From the NCBI RefSeq assembly GCF_025989125.1, contig NZ_JAPDNR010000001.1, positions 806,001 to 870,000 on the forward strand: a stretch of DNA of 64,000 nt, given 5' to 3'. This document shows positions 8,188-17,078 of the stretch, piece by piece. Position 1 is the first letter of the stretch. Each line of letters begins with the position of its first letter. The notes under the pieces were generated by a model. That model saw only the letters and a program-made list of their open reading frames with translations. It was not told the DNA's origin and did no database searches. The translations under genes were made by a program, and so were the position numbers. This DNA comes from Chitinophaga nivalis (GTDB taxonomy: Bacteria > Bacteroidota > Bacteroidia > Chitinophagales > Chitinophagaceae).

Positions 8188-8207
8188 TTTGCCCTTTCAT
8201 TAAATGA

Positions 8208-10151
8208 TTAATTCTTCAACGCATCTTCCAGGTTACTGATAACATTGACAGCCTGTTCATAGGTGCCCTGCATTTTATGGTTATTATGTGCAGGAGCATA
8301 GAGGGCCATCTCACAATTGTCGATCAGCTCAAAGAGGTTATTGGTATTGCTGCCATTGATCTGGCGGGCACTCAGCTTATCCTGTACCAGTTGTTTGCTG
8401 AGGTCGGCCATGGGGATTTTCAGTTTGTTGCTCAGATAGCCCCACACCGCCCTGGATGTTTCTTCATAAAAAGATTTATCCTTTCCATCTTTGAGGTAGC
8501 GCGCAGCCAGTTCCAATCTTTTCAGTGCTACTTTATTGGCGTATCTGTGTTTGAGTAAGGCGGCATTGGTTGTTTTATAATCAGCCCGGCGTTTGTATAC
8601 CACAATGCCCGCTACCACCAGCAGTGGCAGCAAGAGGAGGATATAGAACCAGGGGCTGCGTATAAGCCAGCTTTGCTGTTTGGTCCAGGTTAGAATACCG
8701 GTATCATTTTTTACCAGCTCATTTTTGCCAACACTGAAATCCTGTTTATCCTGTTTGATCCGTTTGCCCTGGCTGATGTGAATCACAAAAGGGGTGGAAC
8801 GTAACGTTTTAAAGCCGTTGGAGGCCGGGTCGAAGAAAGAGAATTCTACGGCCGGTATGGTATGGTCGCCGGCTTCCTGTGGCATGAGTACATATTCAAA
8901 GGTACGGCTGCCGGAAAGCGGGTTACTGTTTTTCTCGATGTCGTCGGTAACCTTGGGATCATACTTTTCGAATCCGCTGGGTATGTCGATTTTAGGAGAG
9001 TTGAGCAGGTTTACATTGCCTTCTCCGCTGACTACCACTTTTAATGTGAGGGCTTCATCTGTGGAAAGACTGGTTTTATCCACAGTAGCCGTCATGTTAA
9101 ACTTACCTACTGCGCCGTTGAAGCTGAGTGGTCTGCCATCTACGGGCAGTGGTTTTACCGTAATTTTTATCGGATTGCTTTGAATCTTATAGGGAACATC
9201 CTGGTATTCTACTTCCGGGCGGTTAAAGAAATCATCGAAGAACGGATCTTTAAAAGCCGGGTCGTTGAAGAAGTCTTCGAACGGGTCGTGCGAGCGGTTC
9301 TTTTTGTTGTTGTTGCTGACAACTTTCACCAGGCGTACCTGATTATCCACTTCCACCGGGTCCAGTTCCAAAGCGCCGGACTGCAGCGGGAACAGCAAGG
9401 TTTTACGGATGGTAAATACCTTGTAGGGAACACCGTTGACACGTTCTTCTGTGGCCTGCGGCGGATTGGGCAATTCAATATCCTTAGCGGAAAAACCTTT
9501 AAAGGCGGGCACCTTGGTGACGCTGGAGTTGGTCGGGAGCCGGGTATACAGTTTATACGTAGCCGTAATCTGATCGCCTTCGTATAGGTTGGTTTTATCC
9601 ACATCTACTTTCAGGAAGATGTTTTTGCGTAATTTTTCTGTGACGTCTTCGCCTTTTTTCAGGACACCTTCCGGTAAATCATCGCCTCCCTGCTGGGCCC
9701 GATGTGGCGGATAGCCGGAAGCTGGTCCGGGAGATGGCTGCATCGCCTGGGTATTCCCTTTTTTTACTTCAATCAATACGGGATTGGATTTAACCATATT
9801 CCCGTTTACCCGTGCCTGTGCACCGGCGATGGTGAAGTTACCCACATGTTTGGGCTGGAGGGTGTAGGTAAGCGCGTAGTATTCGGAGCGCCTGCCATTG
9901 AAAATGGATTGGCCCTGCATCTGGGAAGGTCCCTGCAGGACATCAAAGTCTTTGAAACTGGGAGGAGTAAAGCTGCTCACGTTTGTCCCGTTTTCCAGCA
10001 TAAACTGAATCTGAAACGGTTCATCCATCATCACGGTGTTACTGCTCACAGTGGTGGTAAAGCGGAACTCCTGTGCGTTGGCACCAGCTACCAGCCCTAT
10101 ACATAACAATAGAGAGTAAATACACTTCCTTATACAATATCTGTCCATCAT
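8208..10151 (-). CDS. batD: BatD-like oxygen-tolerance protein
   Basis: About 647 residues from the ATG at 10151; a longer TTG start at 10175 is less likely because the signal peptide (IYSLLLCIGLVAGANAQ) would lie too deep. The protein is a series of beta-sandwich domains characteristic of BatD: FQIQFMLENGTNVSSFTPP early, VDVDKTNLYEGDQITATYKL in the middle, and SVDKTSL-type repeats later (TVDKTSLSTDEALTLKVVV). One membrane segment (about 510-530) is followed by a helical cytoplasmic tail. A charged linker near residues 290-320 is rich in Asp and Phe. It forms an operon with batE. It probably stands in the membrane with its large domain in the periplasm. Confidence 0.85.
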   Translation of the reverse strand: MMDRYCIRKCIYSLLLCIGLVAGANAQEFRFTTTVSSNTVMMDEPFQIQFMLENGTNVSSFTPPSFKDFDVLQGPSQMQGQSIFNGRRSEYYALTYTLQPKHVGNFTIAGAQARVNGNMVKSNPVLIEVKKGNTQAMQPSPGPASGYPPHRAQQGGDDLPEGVLKKGEDVTEKLRKNIFLKVDVDKTNLYEGDQITATYKLYTRLPTNSSVTKVPAFKGFSAKDIELPNPPQATEERVNGVPYKVFTIRKTLLFPLQSGALELDPVEVDNQVRLVKVVSNNNKKNRSHDPFEDFFNDPAFKDPFFDDFFNRPEVEYQDVPYKIQSNPIKITVKPLPVDGRPLSFNGAVGKFNMTATVDKTSLSTDEALTLKVVVSGEGNVNLLNSPKIDIPSGFEKYDPKVTDDIEKNSNPLSGSRTFEYVLMPQEAGDHTIPAVEFSFFDPASNGFKTLRSTPFVIHISQGKRIKQDKQDFSVGKNELVKNDTGILTWTKQQSWLIRSPWFYILLLLPLLVVAGIVVYKRRADYKTTNAALLKHRYANKVALKRLELAARYLKDGKDKSFYEETSRAVWGYLSNKLKIPMADLSKQLVQDKLSARQINGSNTNNLFELIDNCEMALYAPAHNNHKMQGTYEQAVNVISNLEDALKN

Positions 10152-10304
10152 AATTATGTCAACAAATTTAACCAAAGCCGCTGTGGATGCGGCGAAGCTC
10201 CCGTTAAAAGTTAGTTAAAACATTCTGATATTTTAATATTTAAGCAGTGTGTATCACAGGATAAACATGTTTCCTTTCGCTTAAGTATCAGGGATTTAAA
10301 ACAA

Positions 10305-11015
10305 TCATATATCTCCCAGCATGGGGCGTAGCACAATTTCTTCTATGACAGTTTGTCTGGCAAGTGACCATGCAGACCAGATAACATTGGCAATATCTTC
10401 AGGAGGCATCATTCTGTCGGGCGCCGCTTCAAATCCATCCCAGGAAGCAGTGAGTGTAGGGCCGGGACTTACAGCCGTCACCCGGATATTATAGGGCTGC
10501 ATCTCTTCCCGCAGGTTTTTGCTGAATCCCAGCAGTGCATATTTGGTAATACTATAAGACCCTCCGTTGGGATAGGCTTTATAGCTGGCGGTAGAACACA
10601 TATTAAAAATATGTCCGTTTTTTTGTGGCAGCATTACCGGTAACAAGGCACGGGTGAGGTGATAGGCACTGTATACATTCACGGCCATCAACTTTTCAAG
10701 CAATCCGGCTTCTTCCTGATGAATGGCTCCGGGAATGAAGATCCCTGCATTATTTACCAGGATATCTACGGTGGAAAAAGTGTTTTTTATTTTGGCCGCA
10801 AATGCAAGTACCTGTGCTTCTTCGCCCATGTCTACAATTTCAGCCAGTACGGTTACGTTGGGGTTTTTTGCCTGAATATCCGCCCGGGCAGCTGCCAGTG
10901 TATCCGCATTTCTTGCACAGATAGCTACATTAAATCCTTCCTGCGCCAGCCTTTCTGCAATCGCTTTTCCAATCCCTTTACTGGCGCCCGTAATAACTGC
11001 ATTCATAGTTTTCAT
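10305..11015 (-). CDS. Short-chain dehydrogenase/reductase (SDR)
   Basis: 236 residues from the ATG at 11015. The open frame extends further upstream, but the nucleotide-binding motif TGASKGIGKAIA must sit near the N-terminus, so this start is preferred. Other classical SDR motifs are NNAG and the catalytic YxxxK in YSITKYALLGFS, with the Ser in MCSTASYKA. The family uses NAD(P)(H) on alcohols, ketones or acyl-ACP; the substrate cannot be told. It is divergent from the yjjG gene with 88 bp between the starts. Confidence 0.88.
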   Translation of the reverse strand: MKTMNAVITGASKGIGKAIAERLAQEGFNVAICARNADTLAAARADIQAKNPNVTVLAEIVDMGEEAQVLAFAAKIKNTFSTVDILVNNAGIFIPGAIHQEEAGLLEKLMAVNVYSAYHLTRALLPVMLPQKNGHIFNMCSTASYKAYPNGGSYSITKYALLGFSKNLREEMQPYNIRVTAVSPGPTLTASWDGFEAAPDRMMPPEDIANVIWSAWSLARQTVIEEIVLRPMLGDI

Positions 11016-11088
11016 TGAATTAAAGCAGTAAAATAGTGAATTTAGTTTGAATGGCCACCCGCCCGAAATCCATCTGTGCAGTATTTTG

Positions 11089-11096
11089 TACCTTTG
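11089..11096 (+). promoter_or_regulatory. -7 box for yjjG
   Basis: TACCTTTG matches TAnnTTTG exactly and ends 7 bases before the ATG, so the transcript may be nearly leaderless. Confidence 0.55.
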
Positions 11097-11103
11097 CGCA
11101 GTC

Positions 11104-11799
11104 ATGAAATACAAACATCTTTTCTTTGACCTGGACCATACGCTCTGGGACTTTGAGACCAACGAACAGGAGACATTACAGGAGCTGTATCACCATCACG
11201 CTTTAGAGAGCAGAGGAGTGCCTACTTTTGAAGAATTCTCTACTTCCTATACAGGACATAATGAGCGCCTGTGGGATCGTTTCCGTAAAGGATTTATTAC
11301 CCGTAATGACCTTCGCTATAAACGTTTCCGGCTTACCCTGCTGGATTTTAAAATTGGCGATGAAGCCTTGAATCTGGCCCTCAGCGATCAGTTCCTGGCC
11401 ATTTTGCCCAATAAAAAAAGACTGTTTCCGGAAACCGTAGAAACGCTGAATTACCTGGCAGCGAAGCAATATCCGATGCACATGATCACCAACGGCTTTG
11501 AAGAAACGCAGTTGCTGAAAATGAAGAACAGCGGTATTGATCATTTCTTCACGCATGTTATTACTTCGGAGGTAGCCGGCAGTCTGAAACCTTACCGCGA
11601 AATCTTTGATTACGCGATGATGAAAGCAGGAACGACTGCAGCAGAAAGTATTATGATCGGAGATGCCATGGAGCTGGATATTAAAGGCGCGCACGGTGTA
11701 GGGATGGATCAGGTATATTTTAATCCGGCGAAACCGGCGGCAGACTTCCTGCCTACCTTTTCTATCAGCCACCTGAAAGAACTGCGGGATATTCTGTAA
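11104..11799 (+). CDS. yjjG: YjjG-type noncanonical pyrimidine nucleotidase (HAD family)
   Basis: 231 residues from the ATG at 11104; the open frame extends upstream, but the HAD motif I must be N-terminal. Motif I is FFDLDHTLWDF, motif II MITNGFEET, motif III Lys in SLKPYREIF, motif IV IGDAMELDIKGA. The W after HTL and the cap length match the YjjG nucleotidase group, which hydrolyses noncanonical pyrimidine nucleoside monophosphates as a house-cleaning step. A TACCTTTG promoter box ends 7 bases before the ATG. Confidence 0.85.
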   Translation: MKYKHLFFDLDHTLWDFETNEQETLQELYHHHALESRGVPTFEEFSTSYTGHNERLWDRFRKGFITRNDLRYKRFRLTLLDFKIGDEALNLALSDQFLAILPNKKRLFPETVETLNYLAAKQYPMHMITNGFEETQLLKMKNSGIDHFFTHVITSEVAGSLKPYREIFDYAMMKAGTTAAESIMIGDAMELDIKGAHGVGMDQVYFNPAKPAADFLPTFSISHLKELRDIL

Positions 11800-11833
11800 A
11801 CGAGCTATTCGTATACACACGATACAAAAAGAT

Positions 11834-11882
11834 CAGGGGAGCAGCCCATGTTGGATATAATCCGTCATGGGCTGCTCCCCTG
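11834..11882 (-). terminator. Strong hairpin between convergent genes
   Basis: A perfect 17-bp stem (11834-11850 / 11866-11882) with a 15-base loop. On the minus strand it is followed by five T, so it mainly serves the small secreted-protein gene at 11908-12129; it also lies 35 bases after yjjG. Confidence 0.7.
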
Positions 11883-11907
11883 CTATTATAGGGTAATGAT
11901 ACCGTGT

Positions 11908-12129
11908 TTAATGTTTCGCCCTTAGCGCAGCTGTTCCGGATGGTTGCCGGCAGCAGCTCTTTTTGTTTTTTGCGCCAGGCTGACAAGCCGTTGTATTACC
12001 TGTTTTTTTTACTGTGCATGCCGCTGTTACTTTCTTTACGGAGTCTTTGGGCGCCGCCTGTTTATCTTGTGCAAAAGAGCTATTCAAAACCAGGAAGCAG
12101 GCTGCTGTAACAAAGAGAACTTTTTTCAT
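11908..12129 (-). CDS. Small secreted Cys-containing protein, unknown
   Basis: 73 residues. A clear signal peptide (KKVLFVTAACFLVLNSSFAQ) is followed by a basic, Lys/Ala/Thr-rich mature part of about 52 residues with four Cys (two adjacent in KKSCCRQ). No family is recognised. It lies 26 bases after the psd stop on the same strand and may be the last gene of the phospholipid operon, though its unrelated character suggests it was simply added there. The stop is followed by a strong hairpin with a T-run. Confidence 0.6.
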   Translation of the reverse strand: MKKVLFVTAACFLVLNSSFAQDKQAAPKDSVKKVTAACTVKKTGNTTACQPGAKNKKSCCRQPSGTAALRAKH

Positions 12130-12155
12130 ACACAGTTTTTGAGTATTTAAAAATA

Positions 12156-12809
12156 CTAGATTTTCGCAATAACGCTTACGCCACCTTTCACTACTTCCTG
12201 CAGCTGTACGGCTACTTCGGTACCAATAGGCAGGTAGAGATCCACACGGGAGCCAAATTTAATAAAGCCCATTTCGTCGTTCTGTGTTACCTGCATACCG
12301 GGTTTCAGGTAGTTTACTATTCTGCGGGCCAGTGCGCCGGCAATCTGTCTTACCAGGATGTCTGTTTTACCATTACCGATTACTATGGAATGTCTTTCAT
12401 TTTCGGTAGAGGATTTAGGATGCCAGGCCACCAGGTATTTACCGGCGTGGTATTGCGACAGTTTCACGGTACCGCTGATCGGGTTTCTGTTAACGTGTAC
12501 ATTGGCCGGGCTCATAAAGATGGACACCTGCAGGCGTTTATCCTTAAAATATTCCGGTTCATATACCTCTTCTATCACCACCACTTTACCATCGCAGGGA
12601 GAGATGACCAGTGCGTCACCTGTTGTATTTGTTCTGGCAGGTACGCGGAAGAAAGAAACGATGAACAGGAAAAAGACCAGGGAGATGACAGCTATCGTCC
12701 AGCAAAGCGCAGGCGCGTTGCCGAACCAATAGAATACGGCTCCGTTAATGAACGCCAGTACCAGAAATACAAGGGAAATGGTAGCAAATCCTTCACGATG
12801 GATCTTCAT
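12156..12809 (-). CDS. psd: Phosphatidylserine decarboxylase
   Basis: 217 residues, the short (archaeal/Bacteroidota) form. Two membrane segments fill the N-terminus (about 8-52). The catalytic part has SPCDGKVVVIEE, FMSPANVHVNRNPISG and the self-cleavage site FGSRVD, where the chain breaks between G186 and S187 to form the pyruvoyl group. It makes phosphatidylethanolamine from phosphatidylserine in the membrane. It follows cdsA, which supplies CDP-diacylglycerol, by 86 bases on the same strand. A pssA gene is not in the window. Confidence 0.93.
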   Translation of the reverse strand: MKIHREGFATISLVFLVLAFINGAVFYWFGNAPALCWTIAVISLVFFLFIVSFFRVPARTNTTGDALVISPCDGKVVVIEEVYEPEYFKDKRLQVSIFMSPANVHVNRNPISGTVKLSQYHAGKYLVAWHPKSSTENERHSIVIGNGKTDILVRQIAGALARRIVNYLKPGMQVTQNDEMGFIKFGSRVDLYLPIGTEVAVQLQEVVKGGVSVIAKI

Positions 12810-12895
12810 TGTTTTTTATTAGTTTATTGGTTTATATGTTATGTCGTACGACAAAGGTACTTTAATTCGATTTTCCTGCATCAGGTATGCAGGTG

Positions 12896-13780
12896 TCAGG
12901 CCATCATAAAAAAGTGGACATAGATCCAGGCAAAGGGGGCAGCCAGGAGCAGCGAGTCGAAACGGTCCAGGAATCCACCATGTCCGGGCATGATAGCACC
13001 GGAATCCTTTACGCCAGCCATCCTTTTCAGTTTGGATTCCAGCAGGTCGCCGATGGTGCCAAATATGGCGGCCAGCCCGGCCAATACCAGCCAGTGCTGC
13101 AGGGCCAGGTATTCCTGTCCCCAGTAATAGCCGTATACACCAGCTGCGACTACCGCCAGGATCATTCCGCCTACGGAGCCTTCCATGGTTTTTTTAGGAG
13201 AAATAGCCGGGAAGAAAGGCGTACGGCCTATCAGGGAGCCTACGATATAGGCCATGGTATCGTTGATCCAGATGAAAATGATCAGTAGCAAGGGAATCAG
13301 CCATCCGGGTGCCGTGCCTACATTACCTGGCGTATACTGCAGGTCAATGGCGTTCATCCGGATGTGTATCAGCAGGCTGAAGGGAATAATGACATACAAT
13401 AACCCCATGGCGGAGTAGCCGAGGTTTTTCAGGGAAAAATCCTTTCCCAATAAAATTTCCCCGAGTGGCAGTACCAGCAGGAAGATGACGGCTATCCACC
13501 AGCCGATAAGGCCTGCTGCCATATGGCCGATAGAAAAAGTATCGCCGGTAAAAGTGAGCATGATGGCTGCTCCGGCAACCAATACACCCCATTTATGCCA
13601 GCCGGATACTGCTGCATAATCGGTATCTATGAGCCGTAATAATTTGAAATATTCCTGTAGGGCAAAGCAGCCTATCAGGAAGAACAGCAGGAAAAAGGTA
13701 AAGGGACTCCATAAGATACCTCCCAGCATCACTGCCACAAACACCAGTGCAGAGGCAGTGCGGGTAAAGAATGTCTTCAT
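12896..13780 (-). CDS. cdsA: Phosphatidate cytidylyltransferase
   Basis: 294 residues, with about eight membrane segments. The C-terminal signature is present: ISPKKTMEGSVGG, then GDLLESKLKRMAGVKDSG and PGHGGFLDRFDS, which bind CTP and Mg. It makes CDP-diacylglycerol, the branch point of phospholipid synthesis. A TAATTTTG promoter box at 13823-13830 lies 42 bases before the ATG, in the gap after DUF2007, so cdsA-psd may have their own promoter besides read-through. Confidence 0.94.
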   Translation of the reverse strand: MKTFFTRTASALVFVAVMLGGILWSPFTFFLLFFLIGCFALQEYFKLLRLIDTDYAAVSGWHKWGVLVAGAAIMLTFTGDTFSIGHMAAGLIGWWIAVIFLLVLPLGEILLGKDFSLKNLGYSAMGLLYVIIPFSLLIHIRMNAIDLQYTPGNVGTAPGWLIPLLLIIFIWINDTMAYIVGSLIGRTPFFPAISPKKTMEGSVGGMILAVVAAGVYGYYWGQEYLALQHWLVLAGLAAIFGTIGDLLESKLKRMAGVKDSGAIMPGHGGFLDRFDSLLLAAPFAWIYVHFFMMA

Positions 13781-13822
13781 TATGCGTAAATCTGTTGATT
13801 AAATTCTATGCGCAAAAGTGTA

Positions 13823-13830
13823 CAAAATTA
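13823..13830 (-). promoter_or_regulatory. -7 box for cdsA-psd
   Basis: TAATTTTG on the minus strand matches TAnnTTTG exactly; the predicted transcript start gives a leader of about 35-40 bases. Confidence 0.5.
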
Positions 13831-13848
13831 CCCGATGGAGCAAATCCC

Positions 13849-14097
13849 CTATTCTGTATCTGTACCGGAAGGATCGCCGGTAGGCAGATTGTTATGGTTT
13901 TTAACCAGGCTTTCGGCCGTGTCCTGCTGCGTTTTGTGTACATACAGCTCGATCTGTCCGGGAAGTGTAATATTATAGGAAGAGGATTGCCGGTTCAGTA
14001 AAACAGCCTCTATACCATTGTCCAGCAGCATGCCTTTCACGATTTCTGCTTCAAAAGGGCGATCGCTCGAAAATATTTTTATCCAGTCTTTTTCCAT
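13849..14097 (-). CDS. DUF2007 family protein
   Basis: 82 residues. It opens with MEKDWIKIFSSDRPFEAEIV and has GMLLDNGIEAVLLNRQSSSY, the pattern of the DUF2007 'putative signal transducing protein' family, a small alpha-beta fold related to PII-like/ACT-like proteins. The function is unknown. The C-terminal 12 residues are low complexity. It is 36 bases after the CPBP protease gene and before cdsA. Confidence 0.75.
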   Translation of the reverse strand: MEKDWIKIFSSDRPFEAEIVKGMLLDNGIEAVLLNRQSSSYNITLPGQIELYVHKTQQDTAESLVKNHNNLPTGDPSGTDTE

Positions 14098-14133
14098 AGT
14101 GATTGTTTTAGTGGCTGAATTAAATTACAATTT

Positions 14134-15072
14134 TTAATCCATTTCTGCCTCGTCTGTCTCTTCCGCTGCTGCGCCTACAGGGGCCAGCATATTTACATCG
14201 GGTGATTTTTTCTGCAATGCCCATAGCAAGCCTGCGGTCACCAACAGGCTCACGGCTGCGAGCCATATGGATACGGGAGTGTCTTTTGCCGGATCGGAGG
14301 TAGTGGCGCCATGTTGGAACAGGTACATCCATACTACCTGAGAACCATTATTGAGTACATGTACGAGGATCGCCAGCCACAGATTGCCGCTGATTACATA
14401 CACTGCTCCCAGTATGATACCCAGTACCACCCGGGGCATAAAGCCCAGCATCTCGCCATGAATGGCGCTGAACACCAGCGCGGTGATCACTACAGAGAGC
14501 CATACTTTACGGGTACTGTTCAAAATCAGGCGTTGTAATACGCCCCTGAAAAAGAGTTCTTCCCCAATAGCCGGTACAACAGATACCAGTAACAGGTTGA
14601 TAAACAGATCACTCAGGCGAGGCATGCGCAACATCACCTGGATCAGTTTTTCTGCCTGCGCCTGCATTTCACGGGCTTCTTTGGGCACCTTCCAGGTTTG
14701 ATTCCACTCGGCAGTGAGGCCTACAAAGGGCAATACACAGATGAGTGCCATCAGTCCGAGTACCAGTGGCCAGGCTTTCGGGAAGGTATGCAGTCCCAGA
14801 TAGCGCATGGGTTCGGGCTGCCACAGGTAGGCAAAAACGGCAGCCGGCACAAAATAAACGACGATGGTATATAGCAGTTGTGTTATTTTCAGATAGCCGA
14901 TCAGGTTAGGGTCGGTAAGGTCGCCATTTTGAATCTCCACAATGGTATGACCGGTAAGGGCTGGAAGGATGGAGCCCAGGGCAAAAATGTACAGGAAAAA
15001 GAATCCAAAGAAAAAACCGAGAAATGTAACAAACTGTAGAAAATTGGGAGACTGTTTCAGATAACCGGTCAT
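14134..15072 (-). CDS. CPBP family intramembrane metalloprotease
   Basis: 312 residues with about eight membrane segments. The CPBP (Abi, CAAX-protease-related) motifs are present: IGEELFFRGVLQRL (motif 1, catalytic Glu-Glu and Arg), FSAIHGEMLGFMPR (motif 2 His), and HVLNNGSQ (motif 3 His and Asn). Members cleave peptides within the membrane; in bacteria some process bacteriocins or anti-sigma factors, but the substrate here is unknown. The C-terminal tail after about residue 280 is acidic. It is first in the run DUF2007-cdsA-psd. Confidence 0.88.
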   Translation of the reverse strand: MTGYLKQSPNFLQFVTFLGFFFGFFFLYIFALGSILPALTGHTIVEIQNGDLTDPNLIGYLKITQLLYTIVVYFVPAAVFAYLWQPEPMRYLGLHTFPKAWPLVLGLMALICVLPFVGLTAEWNQTWKVPKEAREMQAQAEKLIQVMLRMPRLSDLFINLLLVSVVPAIGEELFFRGVLQRLILNSTRKVWLSVVITALVFSAIHGEMLGFMPRVVLGIILGAVYVISGNLWLAILVHVLNNGSQVVWMYLFQHGATTSDPAKDTPVSIWLAAVSLLVTAGLLWALQKKSPDVNMLAPVGAAAEETDEAEMD

Positions 15073-15278
15073 AACGAAATACTGTATTAAATTTGCGTAA
15101 ATTTACAGCGCGAATCTTAGTATTGCAGTAGCGGGACAGCATTTTCGCAATGCTTATCACATCGTTTGAACTACTGAAACAGGCGACCATTCACTGCAAA
15201 TACCCTGCTTTGTAAACGAATAATATATAAATTAATAAAATCATAACTACAGCGAAAACAGCTGTGGTTGTATAATTT

Positions 15279-16346
15279 ATGGTGAAGATAGGAAATATTG
15301 ATCTGGGACCATTCCCTTTATTACTGGCGCCCATGGAAGATGTAAGTGATCCTCCCTTTCGGGCGGTTTGCAAGGATAACGGGGCTGACCTGATGTACAC
15401 GGAGTTCATTTCTTCGGAGGGGCTTATCCGTGATGCCATCAAAAGCCGTAAAAAACTGGACATTTTCCCATACGAACGTCCGGTCGGTATCCAGATCTTT
15501 GGTGGCGATGAAGAGCCATTGGCCATGGCTGCCCAGATTGTAGAGGCTACTAACCCCGATCTGCTGGACATCAACTTCGGTTGTCCGGTGAAGAAAGTAA
15601 CCTGTAAAGGTGCTGGCGCCGGTATCCTGAAAGATATCCCTAAGATGGTCAAACTGACTGCTGCCGTGGTAAAGGCCACCAAACTGCCGGTGACCGTTAA
15701 AACCCGCCTCGGTTGGGATGACGACACTAAAAATATTGAAGAAGTAGCGGAAAGACTGCAGGATGTGGGGATCAAAGCGCTCACTATTCATGGCCGTACC
15801 CGCACCCAGATGTACAAAGGCAATGCAGACTGGACACTGATCGGAAAAGTAAAAAACAATCCACGCATACAAATTCCTATCTTTGGTAACGGTGACATAT
15901 GTACGCCGGAGCAAGTAATTGCTGCCAGAGCGAAATATGGCGTGGATGGTGTAATGATAGGAAGGGCTGCTATTGGCTATCCCTGGATTTTCAGAGAGAT
16001 CAAGCATTTTATGCAGACCGGCGAACATTTACCACCTCCGACTGTTTTGGAAAGAGTAGAGGTCTGCAAGAAGCACCTGCGTCAGTCTGTAATATGGAAA
16101 GGCGATATTGTTGGCATACTGGAAATGCGCCGGCATTATACAAATTACCTCAAAGGGTTACCGCATATAAAGGAATTCAGACAACAATTAGTAACTTACA
16201 AGACATTAGCAGAGATAGAGGAAGTATTAGACACTGTTGTATCTGAATACAAGGATCATATATTTGAAAGGGCTGTCCCCCAATTAGCTGCACAAGATTT
16301 TCCACCAGCTAATAATGAAATGGCAGGTTGTAACGTTTACGGATAA
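15279..16346 (+). CDS. dusB: tRNA-dihydrouridine synthase
   Basis: 355 residues. The FMN-binding TIM barrel opens with APMEDVSDPPFR and has the catalytic Cys C102 in NFGCPVKKV, then HGRTRTQMYKG and the phosphate-binding GVMIGRAAIGYPW. A helical C-terminal domain follows. It reduces uridine in the tRNA D-loop; DusB targets U17 in E. coli, and the target here is not known. The closing 20 residues are variable. The HNH-type gene follows 45 bases downstream on the same strand. Confidence 0.92.
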   Translation: MVKIGNIDLGPFPLLLAPMEDVSDPPFRAVCKDNGADLMYTEFISSEGLIRDAIKSRKKLDIFPYERPVGIQIFGGDEEPLAMAAQIVEATNPDLLDINFGCPVKKVTCKGAGAGILKDIPKMVKLTAAVVKATKLPVTVKTRLGWDDDTKNIEEVAERLQDVGIKALTIHGRTRTQMYKGNADWTLIGKVKNNPRIQIPIFGNGDICTPEQVIAARAKYGVDGVMIGRAAIGYPWIFREIKHFMQTGEHLPPPTVLERVEVCKKHLRQSVIWKGDIVGILEMRRHYTNYLKGLPHIKEFRQQLVTYKTLAEIEEVLDTVVSEYKDHIFERAVPQLAAQDFPPANNEMAGCNVYG

Positions 16347-16391
16347 ACGGATATACCCCGGGAAAATAAAAATTATAAAATTTACTTTCAC

Positions 16392-16961
16392 ATGACCACA
16401 ATTAAAAATCTGAAAAATGAAGTCTGGAAAGACTTACAGATTAAAAACAAATCTGCCCTGCGTAAAAAATACGCTGTATCCAACATGGGGAGAGTGATCA
16501 GTTATCATGAAAGTACCGAAGATGGTAAGCTGCTTACGGGGTCTACCGTAGAAGGCTATACGGTTTTAAACGTAAAGCCGGCCGACAGCTATCAGTCACT
16601 CTACCTGCACCGCGAAGTAGCTAAACTTTTCAACAAAAAAACAGGTAGAACCTACAAATATGTAATCCACCTGGACTACAATAAAAAGAACAATAAGGCC
16701 ACCAACCTCCGCTGGGCAACCAAGGAGGAAATGGAAGACCATCAGCAGAAAAGCCCTGCCAAGCTGGCCTATAAAGAAAAGCAACGCAACCGTATTAAAG
16801 GGTTGAAGCTGAATGTGAGTAAAGTGAAGAACATTAAACGCTTACTCAACAAACCTGGCAAAAAAACCATGAAACAGATTGCCGAACAATTCGATATCAG
16901 CGAAATGCAGCTGTATCGTATTAAAAGCGGTGAAAACTGGTCTCATGTAACACTGGATTAA
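16392..16961 (+). CDS. NUMOD4/HNH-type endonuclease-like protein with C-terminal HTH
   Basis: 189 residues, basic. The N-terminal NUMOD4-like block has EVWKDL and YAVSNMGRVISY. An HNH_3-type core follows: LHREVAKLF, then VIHLDYNKKNNKATNLRW, which has the His, Asn and Asn positions of the family. The C-terminus (about 145-185) is a helix-turn-helix, TMKQIAEQFDISEMQLYRIK, then ENWSHV, as in phage and intron homing endonucleases. It is a free-standing gene after dusB, with no sign of an intron or intein. It could be a domesticated homing nuclease or a DNA-binding regulator. Confidence 0.75.
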   Translation: MTTIKNLKNEVWKDLQIKNKSALRKKYAVSNMGRVISYHESTEDGKLLTGSTVEGYTVLNVKPADSYQSLYLHREVAKLFNKKTGRTYKYVIHLDYNKKNNKATNLRWATKEEMEDHQQKSPAKLAYKEKQRNRIKGLKLNVSKVKNIKRLLNKPGKKTMKQIAEQFDISEMQLYRIKSGENWSHVTLD

Positions 16962-17002
16962 AGCCTGGTTTCCCAGGAATGATCATATATGATGTTGTCT
17001 TG

Positions 17003-17033
17003 ACTATGGCCGCACAGCTAGTGTGGCCATAGT
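17003..17033. terminator. Hairpin between convergent HNH and helicase genes
   Basis: A 13-bp stem (17003-17015 / 17021-17033, one G-T pair) with a 5-base loop. No long T-run follows on either side, so termination efficiency is uncertain. Confidence 0.55.
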
Positions 17034-17078
17034 TATTGTTGGATATCGCCACTGCCCGGAAGTGACAGTACGACCCGG

